From contig CAYLZW010000263.1 in assembly GCA_964388085.1 (NCBI GenBank), forward strand, positions 1 through 8,062: 8,062 nt of DNA, read 5' to 3'. This document shows positions 1 through 5,393 of the stretch, one piece after another (position 1 is the stretch's first letter; every line of letters starts with the position of its first letter). Below the pieces are notes generated by a model that had not been told where the DNA came from, did no database searches, and saw only the letters and a program-made list of their open reading frames with translations. The DNA comes from CAYLZW01 sp964388085. GTDB lineage: Bacteria > Myxococcota > UBA727 > CAYLZW01. The position numbers and the translations under genes are program-made.

Positions 1-606
1 GGTGATGCTGAAGCCGAGGTGCTGGCTGAGCGCCTTCAGGTGCGCCTGCGCGGCGCGCTGTCGTTCGCTGCCGCTGCCGAGGTAGGTAGCGTCGTTGCTG
101 CAGTTGTTGACGAAGCCGAGCTCGGTGAGCGACGCCGGCATCGCGCTCTCGCGCAGGACGTGGAAGTTCGCGGTCTTGGTGCCGCGGTTGGTCAGCGGCC
201 AGGTCTCGATCATGCGCGCCTGGATCTTGTTGCGCATGTCGTGCGACGCCTGTGAGCCCTCGGGGTGACTGAAGGTCTCGATGCCCGTCGCGACCACGCC
301 GGCCGAGTTCGAGTGAATGGACACGAAGCGGTCCGAGCCCTGCGAGTTCGCGTAGTTCGTGCGCGCCGACAGCGACACGCTGGCGTCTCCCGTGCGCGTC
401 ATGACGACGCTGGCGTGCCCCGCCAGGAGATCGCGCAGGCGGGTCGAGGTGTTGATGTTGATGGCCTTCTCTTGCAGGCCGCAGCCCACCGCGCCGGGAT
501 CGCCGCCGCCGTGCCCGGGATCGATGCACACCTCGGCGGCCAAAGACGGCGTCGCGACGATGCACAGCGTCGTCATCCACATCGTGACCCTGAGCTTCGT
601 CGACAT
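1..606 (-). CDS. N-acetylmuramoyl-L-alanine amidase (Amidase_3), secreted; C-terminus beyond window
   Basis: Read on the minus strand from an ATG at 606, the frame is open to the window edge and gives 202 residues. Residues 1-24 form a signal peptide ending PSLAA. The mature part starts with the Amidase_3 signature IDPGHGGGDPGA, where His32 should be a zinc ligand, followed by LQEK with Glu46. SIHSNS supplies the third ligand, His98, and TELGFVNN supplies the catalytic Glu162. In this family zinc-dependent enzymes cut the bond between N-acetylmuramic acid and the L-Ala of the stem peptide, in the periplasm or outside the cell. All four expected residues are present, so the enzyme is probably active. 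Nearly the whole catalytic domain is visible; what follows it (stop codon or a binding domain) is not. A GGAG motif at 612-615, five bases before the ATG, supports this start. The TetR gene lies 137 bp upstream on the same strand. Confidence 0.93.
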   Translation of the reverse strand, partial: MSTKLRVTMWMTTLCIVATPSLAAEVCIDPGHGGGDPGAVGCGLQEKAININTSTRLRDLLAGHASVVMTRTGDASVSLSARTNYANSQGSDRFVSIHSNSAGVVATGIETFSHPEGSQASHDMRNKIQARMIETWPLTNRGTKTANFHVLRESAMPASLTELGFVNNCSNDATYLGSGSERQRAAQAHLKALSQHLGFSIT

Positions 607-611
607 GCGTG

Positions 612-615
612 CTCC
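612..615 (-). promoter_or_regulatory. Ribosome binding site of the amidase gene
   Basis: GGAG on the minus strand lies five bases before the ATG at 606. This good Shine-Dalgarno match fixes the amidase start. The next in-frame Met codons (residues 9 and 11) would cut into the signal peptide. Confidence 0.6.
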
Positions 616-639
616 GTCCGCCGGCGCTCGGCGCCCTCA

Positions 640-657
640 TGGTGGGATGCTTCACCA
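640..657. repeat. Inverted repeat TGGTG-N8-CACCA upstream of amidase
   Basis: Perfect 5-bp arms (640-644 and 653-657) are separated by 8 bp, 34 bp upstream of the amidase start. The 18-bp size suits a dimeric regulator such as the adjacent TetR protein, but arms this short can arise by chance. The proposed operator role is inference. Confidence 0.3.
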
Positions 658-662
658 CCTCG

Positions 663-678
663 AGTACCCGACGGTACT
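663..678. repeat. Inverted repeat AGTACC-CGAC-GGTACT upstream of amidase
   Basis: Perfect 6-bp arms (663-668 and 673-678) surround a 4-bp spacer, 57 bp upstream of the amidase ATG and downstream of the TetR stop codon. It is a plausible binding site for a dimeric repressor controlling the amidase. As RNA it would be a short, weak hairpin with no T-tract, so it is a poor terminator for the TetR gene. Confidence 0.4.
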
Positions 679-743
679 GGCGCAGCGGCGCGTGCGTATA
701 CGGCGACTGACGTCCGTCATCCGGCGGATGCCGCGTGCGGGCT

Positions 744-1418
744 TCAGCCGCGCGCGTCGTCGCTGCGTTCGGCCACGGCGGCGCCGGGCAGGAGCGCGGC
801 GTACAGCAAGCGCTGGATCACGGGCAGCGCGCGCTCGAGCGGGAGCTCCGCGCGAAACAGGCGCTGGTGCACGATGGCGCCCATGTACATGCCGAGGAAC
901 ATCTCGGCGGCGCACTCGACGTCCGCGTCGACGAGCTCACCCTCGTCTTGGGCCTGCTGCAGCAGGCTCTGCACCACGCCGGCGATGCGGGCGTACGAGT
1001 CGCGCAGCGCCTGCTCGACGCGCGGGTTCATGTCGGTGGCTTCGGCGCCGATGACGCCGACGAGGAGCAGGGTCTCTTGGCTCTCCCGCACGAGGCGCGC
1101 CACTCGCGCGAGCAGGGCGCGTACGGTGGCGACCGCGCTGCGCTCGACCACCCGCTCCTCCTCGCGCGCGAGCGCCGCGCCGAGCCGCCGCTCGAGCTCG
1201 CCGAGCACCGCGATGAGGACGGCCTCCTTGTCGTCGAAGTGCCAGTAGAGCGCCCCGGGCGTCATGCCGATGGCGCGCGCGATGTCCTGCGTCGAGGTCC
1301 GCGCGAAGCCCTGCTTGGCGAACAGCGTCAGGGCGGCGTCGATGACGCGCGCGCGGGTCTGCTCGGCCTGCTCCTTCTTGGTCAGCCCCGTCTTGGGAGA
1401 GCGTGCGCGAGCGGCCAC
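744..1418 (-). CDS. TetR/AcrR family transcriptional regulator
   Basis: 224 residues. The N-terminus is a typical TetR_N DNA-binding domain: helix 1 around residues 19-36 (RVIDAALTLFAKQGF), then a helix-turn-helix at about 42-61 with TSTQDIARAIGMTPGALYWHF, ending in the FDDKE element. The wording is close to AcrR/TtgR-type repressors, and the all-helical ligand-binding C-terminal half (about 75-215) fits the usual 190-225 residue length. Such proteins repress a nearby promoter until a small ligand binds. AcrR-like members usually control efflux pumps, but no pump lies in the window. Candidate targets are its own promoter, the amidase 137 bp downstream, and the rightward genes. The start is a GTG (CAC at 1416-1418) with no Shine-Dalgarno upstream; a promoter-like sequence suggests a leaderless message. 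The next in-frame Met (residue 52) lies inside the HTH, so it cannot be the start. Confidence 0.93.
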   Translation of the reverse strand: MAARARSPKTGLTKKEQAEQTRARVIDAALTLFAKQGFARTSTQDIARAIGMTPGALYWHFDDKEAVLIAVLGELERRLGAALAREEERVVERSAVATVRALLARVARLVRESQETLLLVGVIGAEATDMNPRVEQALRDSYARIAGVVQSLLQQAQDEGELVDADVECAAEMFLGMYMGAIVHQRLFRAELPLERALPVIQRLLYAALLPGAAVAERSDDARG

Positions 1419-1424
1419 GGGGGC

Positions 1425-1453
1425 TGGATAGCGGGCGCCGCAGGGCGCAGCAA
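1425..1453 (-). promoter_or_regulatory. Candidate sigma-70-type promoter of the TetR gene, possibly leaderless
   Basis: On the minus strand a TTGCTG (-35, 1448-1453) is followed by exactly 17 bp and a TATCCA (-10, 1425-1430). Transcription would start near 1418, which is the GTG start codon itself. This agrees with the lack of a ribosome binding site. The match is by eye, and the -10 fits only moderately. Confidence 0.4.
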
Positions 1454-1471
1454 GGCGAATGCTGAATCGCC
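1454..1471. repeat. Inverted repeat GGCGA-N8-TCGCC, possible TetR operator
   Basis: Perfect 5-bp arms (1454-1458 and 1467-1471) lie directly upstream of the candidate -35 of the TetR gene, facing the rightward genes. TetR regulators often bind palindromes of about this size beside their own gene. The same 5-8-5 geometry occurs at 640-657 but with different arm sequence, which weakens the idea that one protein binds both. Confidence 0.35.
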
Positions 1472-1506
1472 AGGATGTGGGGGCGCCTGGAACCGGACCC
1501 CGGAGA

Positions 1507-1519
1507 GGAGGGTCCCTCC
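1507..1519. repeat. Palindrome GGAGGG-T-CCCTCC over a Shine-Dalgarno sequence
   Basis: A perfect 13-bp inverted repeat with a single central T includes the AGGAGG that would serve the ATG at 1523. In RNA, GGAGG could pair with CCTCC around a GTC loop and hide the ribosome binding site. In DNA it could be an operator between the TetR gene and the rightward genes. Confidence 0.45.
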
Positions 1520-1522
1520 GTC

Positions 1523-1778
1523 ATGCCTCGCGCCTTCTTCGTCGCTGCCCTCGTCATCGCCCTGGCGACGCCGTGCACGTCGCTGCCGTCCGCCGCGCAG
1601 AGCACCTGCGCGTGCGAGTCGAGCGAGGGCTGCCTCCTCGCGGCGCGGCAGCTCCGGACGGTGGACCTCGACGAGCGCGACGCGGCAAGGTCTACCGGCC
1701 ACGCTGACGGCCCCGGCGTACGACGCGGACAAAGGATGTCGCGAGCGACGGCGAGTTCCGCGCGCCGTCCTCCCGTGA
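1523..1778 (+). pseudogene. Possible frameshifted small secreted-protein gene
   Basis: An ATG at 1523 with AGGAGGG ten bases upstream begins a convincing signal peptide (MPRAFFVAALVIALATP, cleavage probably near PSAAQ) and a short Cys-containing segment (STCACESSEGC) with G/C-rich third positions. From about 1690 the third-position bias in this frame collapses, and the frame runs on to 1909, 119 bp into the next gene, which is implausible. Another frame then takes over the coding-like bias (LPATLTAPAYDADKGC) and stops at TGA 1776-1778. A one-base shift near 1685-1700 would join the two into a secreted product of about 85 residues. I read this as a broken gene or a sequencing error; a chance signal-peptide-like ORF is the alternative. 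I do not recognise a family. Confidence 0.35.
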
Positions 1779-1790
1779 CATGGTCCCGCC

Positions 1791-2723
1791 GTGCTCGCGC
1801 GGTGCACCCTCCTGTTCGCTCTCCTCCTCGTCGCCTCGGGTGCGCGAGCGGCCGCGGACGTGCGCATCCTCGTCGTCGATCTGCAGCCGAAGGGCGGCGT
1901 CCTGCCTGACCAGGCCGAGATCGTCACCGGGCTCGTGACCGCTCGGCTACAGCGCTACCCGAAGGTCGCCGTCGTCTCCGGCGCCGACATCCGCGAGATG
2001 ATCGCGCTCGAGGCGCAGAAGCAGACCACCGGCTGTGACGACGCGTCGTGCCTGTCCGAGGTGGCGGGCGCGCTCGGCGCCGAGCTCCTCGTCACGGGCA
2101 CGCTCGGGCGCCTCGGCGAGCAGTACATCGTCACGCTGAACCTCATCGACGTCACCAAGGCGAGCGCGGTCGCGCGCGCGACGGCCGAGATGAACGATCT
2201 ATCCGACGCCCCGGCCAAGCTGCGCCCGGCGGTCGACCGGCTGGTAGCGCCCATGCGCGCGCGCGTCGGTGACGTCGTCGAGGAGGAGCTCGGCTTCTTC
2301 GCGCTCGCCGATCGCGCGCTCACCTGGACCGGCTGGGGCATGGCGGCGGCAGGCGCCGTGTCGCTCCTCGTCGAGCAGGGCGTGTTCTTGATCGCCTACT
2401 TCGGCCTCGCCGCGCGACCCATCGACACCGCCTTCATCCCCCTGTGCGGGCCCTTCGCGGTGTTCCTGAACGAGTCCACCGTGAGCCGCGATCCGAACAA
2501 CGCCGAGGACATCGAGACCCTCGGCATCGGCTGCTGTCTGTGCGAGCTCGCGAGCTGCGGCTTGTGCCTGCTGGCGCCCGCGGTGCTCGGGGGCGGCGCC
2601 GTGCTCGGCCTGTTCGACAGCGAAGAGAGCGACGCCGCTGCCGCCGCGCGCTTCGGGCCGCCGGCCGCGCCTTCGCTCGACGACGATGAGCGACAACGGC
2701 TCGCGGCTCAGATGCCCTACTGA
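1791..2723 (+). CDS. Exported protein with CsgG/TolB-N-like domain and Cys-rich membrane segments
   Basis: 310 residues from a GTG start with no clear ribosome binding site. Residues 1-21 are a signal peptide ending GARAAAD. Residues 24-140 (RILVVDLQPKGG, then a helix ending GADIREMIALE, then TTGCDDASC with Cys82/Cys87, ALGAELLVTGTLG and a strand-rich YIVTLNLIDV) resemble the small alpha/beta domain of CsgG, LpoB and TolB N-terminal regions, which myxobacteria use often in periplasmic or outer-membrane proteins. Around 178-210 is a long hydrophobic helix, and 246-273 is a second hydrophobic segment with five cysteines (C248, C249, C251, C256, C259). The tail is acidic and Ala-rich. The membrane segments suggest an envelope protein with its N-domain in the periplasm. 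The fold assignment is from memory of sequence patterns and no specific function can be given. The gene is followed at once by a hairpin, so it is probably transcribed separately from the GH25 gene. Confidence 0.85.
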   Translation: MLARCTLLFALLLVASGARAAADVRILVVDLQPKGGVLPDQAEIVTGLVTARLQRYPKVAVVSGADIREMIALEAQKQTTGCDDASCLSEVAGALGAELLVTGTLGRLGEQYIVTLNLIDVTKASAVARATAEMNDLSDAPAKLRPAVDRLVAPMRARVGDVVEEELGFFALADRALTWTGWGMAAAGAVSLLVEQGVFLIAYFGLAARPIDTAFIPLCGPFAVFLNESTVSRDPNNAEDIETLGIGCCLCELASCGLCLLAPAVLGGGAVLGLFDSEESDAAAAARFGPPAAPSLDDDERQRLAAQMPY

Positions 2724-2749
2724 GCGCCGGGCGCGCTCCGCCGGCGCTC
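2722..2749 (+). terminator. Strong hairpin after the CsgG-like gene
   Basis: A perfect 9-bp stem (GAGCGCCGG at 2722-2730, CCGGCGCTC at 2741-2749) with a 10-base loop begins inside the stop codon of the upstream gene. No T-run follows, as is common in very GC-rich genomes, so it may act as an atypical terminator or 3'-end stabiliser. Confidence 0.5.
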
Positions 2750-2804
2750 CTCGGTCGTTCGCCGGGGATACGCGCGGAGAGGGTCCTGCTATCGCGACGT
2801 CACC

Positions 2805-4307
2805 ATGACACTGCGAGCCGTCTCGACCTCCGCCGTCGCGCTGCTTCTCATCCTCTCGCTCGCCGGCGCAGCCCGCGCCGCCGTGACCTGCCCGGACGGC
2901 GCGACGCTGCCCGGCATCGACGTGTCGAAGTGGCAGGGATCCATCGACTGGGACGCCGTCGCGGCTTCGGGCGTGCGCTACGCGTTCATCCGCGTAAACC
3001 ACGGCCTCGAGGACATCGACGAGCGCTTCGACGAGAACTGGGCCGGCGCCAAGGCGAGCGGCGTCCTGCGCGGGGCCTACCAGTACTTTCTGAACGAGGA
3101 GGACGCGCTCACGCAGGCGCAGCTCCTCCTGGAGCGCATGGGCCCGCTCGGCCCGGCCGACCTGCCGCCGGTCATCGACGTCGAGGACTCGGGCGCGGCC
3201 ACGCAGGAGGAGCTGCGCGCCAAGATCTGGGTCTGGCTCGACGAGGTCGAAGGCGCGCTCGGGGTCAAGCCGCTCATCTACACGGGCCAGTACTACTGGA
3301 ACACGCGCGTCAACTCCTCGGAGTTCGAGGAGGCCGGCTATCCGCTCTGGTTCGCCAACTACAACGTCGACTGCCCGAACCTCGCGAACACGTTCACGCG
3401 CTGGGACTTCTGGCAGAAGTCCTCGACGGGCAGCGTGCCGGGCATCAGCGGCAACGTGGACCTGAACGAATTCAACGGCGACGAGGCCGAGCTCTTCACC
3501 TTCCAGGTCGGTGAGCCCGCGTGCGGCGACGGCCGCTGCACCGGTGACGAGGACGAAGAGAGCTGTGACGCCGACTGCGACGGCTGCCGGCCCATCCCTG
3601 CCACGGGCCGCGTCGTCGACGACCAGGACGCCTGCGCGAGCTTCGCCGGCCCGCCGGAGGCCTGGCGCTGGAACGGCGACGGCGGCCACGAGGGCGCGCA
3701 CCGATGGACGTACGCCTTCGCCGGCGCCGCGCCCGAGAACTACGGCGAATATGCGCTCACGATCACCGCGCCCGGCAGCTACGAGGTGGAGGTGTACGTC
3801 GATGGCGGCGGCGCCACCCTGTCACAGGCCGCGCGCTACACCGTGCGCGCCGACGGCGCCCTCAGCGAGGTCGTCATCGATCAGAGCGACGCCGGCGGCT
3901 GGGTCTCCCTCGGCGAGCACACCTTCGCGCTCGGCGGCGATCAGAGCGTGCGCCTCGACGACGACACCGGCGAGGCGGTCGGCGATCAACGCCGCCTCGT
4001 GTTCGACGCCGTGCGCCTCTCGCCCATCTCCGTCACGCTCCCCGACGCCGGGCCGCCTCCCGTCGACGCGGGGGACGAGCCTCCCGACGCGGGCAGCGAC
4101 GAGGACGACGCCGGGACGAGCGACGCCGGCGGCCTCTCCGAACAAGACGCCGGCCCGCCGCTCGACCTGCCTCCGAGCGTCGGCGGCGGCTGTGCCTGCG
4201 GCGCCTCGTCGTCGTCCGGCGCGGCGCTGCCCTTCGCCGCGCTCTTGCTCATGCTCGGCAGGCGCAGGCGCCATCGTCGAGCAGGCCGCCGCGACGGCGG
4301 TCCGTGA
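2805..4307 (+). CDS. GH25 lysozyme with Cys-rich module, golvesin-like domain and MYXO-CTERM tail
   Basis: 500 residues. A signal peptide (1-25) precedes a GH25 muramidase domain at about 36-232: GIDVSKWQG with Asp39, VIDVED with the catalytic pair Asp125/Glu127, LIYTGQYYW, LWFANYN, and the closing WQKSSTG...VDLNEFNG. GH25 enzymes cut the beta-1,4 bond between N-acetylmuramic acid and N-acetylglucosamine. Residues 240-261 are a Cys-rich module (CGDGRC, then ESCDADCDGC). Residues 270-407 look like a golvesin C-terminal / xanthan-lyase-type beta domain, often a sugar-binding accessory. A linker with six Asp-Ala-Gly motifs (about 410-450) leads to a MYXO-CTERM tail: GGGCACG with Cys463/Cys465, a hydrophobic run at 473-484, then RRRRHRR. 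This tail should direct the enzyme to the cell surface by myxosortase processing. The ATG at 2805 lacks a close ribosome site; GGAGAGGG at 2776-2783 is too distant, and no in-frame start lies nearer. Prey lysis or wall remodelling is inferred. Confidence 0.93.
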   Translation: MTLRAVSTSAVALLLILSLAGAARAAVTCPDGATLPGIDVSKWQGSIDWDAVAASGVRYAFIRVNHGLEDIDERFDENWAGAKASGVLRGAYQYFLNEEDALTQAQLLLERMGPLGPADLPPVIDVEDSGAATQEELRAKIWVWLDEVEGALGVKPLIYTGQYYWNTRVNSSEFEEAGYPLWFANYNVDCPNLANTFTRWDFWQKSSTGSVPGISGNVDLNEFNGDEAELFTFQVGEPACGDGRCTGDEDEESCDADCDGCRPIPATGRVVDDQDACASFAGPPEAWRWNGDGGHEGAHRWTYAFAGAAPENYGEYALTITAPGSYEVEVYVDGGGATLSQAARYTVRADGALSEVVIDQSDAGGWVSLGEHTFALGGDQSVRLDDDTGEAVGDQRRLVFDAVRLSPISVTLPDAGPPPVDAGDEPPDAGSDEDDAGTSDAGGLSEQDAGPPLDLPPSVGGGCACGASSSSGAALPFAALLLMLGRRRRHRRAGRRDGGP

Positions 4308-4315
4308 CGTCCAAC

Positions 4316-4332
4316 CCGGCAGCGCCTGCCGG
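4316..4332. terminator. Bidirectional hairpin between convergent genes
   Basis: A perfect 7-bp stem, CCGGCAG (4316-4320 plus 4321-4322) and CTGCCGG (4326-4332), has a CGC loop. It sits in the 40-bp gap between the GH25 stop (4307) and the lipoprotein stop (4348), where a shared terminator is expected. There is no T-tract. Confidence 0.55.
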
Positions 4333-4347
4333 ACTGCCGACGCAGCG

Positions 4348-5307
4348 TCACTCGTCGCAGAAGCGTCGGATGACGATGTCGTCGACGTGCACCACGTTCG
4401 GGGTCGTACCGGCCGCGTTCGCGGTGTAGCCGAGGAGGAGCCCGCCGAGGCCTGAGCCGGCGCTGCCGCTCAGCACGCCGTAAGGCTCGTCCGTGACGAC
4501 CTCTGTGCCGTCGAGCAGCAGGTCGAACACGCGCGCGTCGAGGTCGTAGACGAGCTGGAGCCGGTAGCGCTGCGCGGTCACGAAGGTGGCGGGGGGCGGA
4601 AAGATCTGACCCGACGCGGAGCTGACGATGACCTTGCCCGACGGCCCGAGCGCCACGTTGGTGAACGTCTTCGACGAGCCGAGCGCCTCTCGCACACCGA
4701 TGGTGACGGCCGTGGCGACGGAGTCGACGCGGAAGTCGAGCGCGACCTCGACCACGCCGTCGTTGATCTCGGCCAGCCCGGGCAGCGCGAAGCGCACGTA
4801 CTTCGCGCTGGTGTTGCCGGCCTCGTCGAGCTTGAGACTGCGTCCGCTCAACACGTCCTCGACGACGGTCGTCGCGGCGGATGAGGTGATCGGCTGGCCC
4901 GCGCCGCCCGTGCCGATGGGTTGCGCCAGCGGCTCCGCTTCGAAGTCCGCGGAGAACCTCGTCACCGCGCAGACAGGAGGCCCTGCGTCGACGGGGCCCG
5001 CGTCAAGCTCGCCTTCGCCTTCACCTTCGCCTTCCCCTTCCCCTTCCCCTTCGCCTTCGCCTTCGCCCTCGCCTTCGCCTTCCCCTGCGTGCCCCGCGTC
5101 GTCGACGATCCCCGTGCCGCCCCCTGCGTCGGCGCGGGCGACGCACTTGCCCTCGACGCACGCGTTGCCGGCCGCGCAGTCGGCCTCATCGCGGCAAGGG
5201 AAGTCGGAGGCGGAGGGTGGCTCTGTCGGACAGCCCAAGAGCGAGAGCAGCAGGAGCAGCGGCAGCGAGAAACGGAGGAGCGCAGGCTGGCGGTCCATGC
5301 TTCTCAT
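4348..5307 (-). CDS. Lipoprotein with Gly-Glu linker and probable ConA/LamG-like beta-sandwich
   Basis: 319 residues from ATG 5307 (a second in-frame ATG lies at 5298). Residues 1-25 are a lipoprotein signal with lipobox LLGC; Cys26 should be lipidated, and Pro at +2 gives no inner-membrane retention signal. Residues 37-57 form a small Cys module (FPCRDEADCAAGNACVEGKC) seen in many myxobacterial lipoproteins. Residues 75-100 are 13 Gly-Glu dipeptides, followed by DAGPVDAGP. Residues 111-319 look like a concanavalin A/LamG-type jelly roll: strand-rich with turns, FSADFEAEPL at the start, VEVALDFRV, YRLQLVYDLDARVFDLLLDG in the middle and VVHVDDIVIRRFCDE at the end. Such domains bind or cleave glycans; I see no catalytic motif, so binding is more likely. 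The fold call is inference. The gene diverges from the MYXO-CTERM gene at 5394. A longer start at 5406 would overlap that gene and put a basic tail before the signal peptide. Confidence 0.88.
   Translation of the reverse strand: MRSMDRQPALLRFSLPLLLLLSLLGCPTEPPSASDFPCRDEADCAAGNACVEGKCVARADAGGGTGIVDDAGHAGEGEGEGEGEGEGEGEGEGEGEGEGELDAGPVDAGPPVCAVTRFSADFEAEPLAQPIGTGGAGQPITSSAATTVVEDVLSGRSLKLDEAGNTSAKYVRFALPGLAEINDGVVEVALDFRVDSVATAVTIGVREALGSSKTFTNVALGPSGKVIVSSASGQIFPPPATFVTAQRYRLQLVYDLDARVFDLLLDGTEVVTDEPYGVLSGSAGSGLGGLLLGYTANAAGTTPNVVHVDDIVIRRFCDE
5008..5085 (-). repeat. Hexanucleotide tract encoding 13 Gly-Glu dipeptides
   Basis: 78 bp of GGN-GAR codons on the minus strand encode residues 75-100 of the lipoprotein. 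Glycine codons vary (GGC, GGG, GGT) and glutamate is mostly GAA, so the DNA repeat is imperfect. It forms the flexible acidic spacer between the Cys module and the beta domain. Confidence 0.95.
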
Positions 5308-5310
5308 GGT

Positions 5311-5330
5311 AGCGCGATCTTCCGCGCGCT
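5311..5330. repeat. Inverted repeat AGCGCG-N8-CGCGCT around the lipoprotein ribosome site
   Basis: Perfect 6-bp arms (5311-5316 and 5325-5330) flank 8 bp. In the lipoprotein messenger the arms form a stem whose loop carries the GGAAG that would act as Shine-Dalgarno for ATG 5307. It also lies in the shared divergent promoter region, so an operator role is equally possible. Confidence 0.45.
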
Positions 5331-5393
5331 CGCGCCATCGGCCGCCCCATCCTCCGCCTTGACCGAGGCTCCGTCCTCGTCGACGGTGTGGAC

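Noticed and set aside
265..1778. Long plus-strand open frames opposite the amidase and TetR genes (265-1248 and 735-1778)
   Set aside because: The minus-strand products show catalytic and HTH motifs in full, while the plus-strand frames are low-complexity Arg/Ala-rich. Only the end of the second frame is used, as the possible tail of the broken gene near 1690-1778.
2199..3701. 500-residue open frame on the minus strand across the CsgG-like and GH25 genes
   Set aside because: Overlaps two well-supported genes, spans the hairpin between them, and its composition is that of a shadow frame.
5008..5085. CRISPR-like or satellite array
   Set aside because: The repeats are contiguous in-frame Gly-Glu codons without spacers, within a clear gene; the same holds for 7134-7211.
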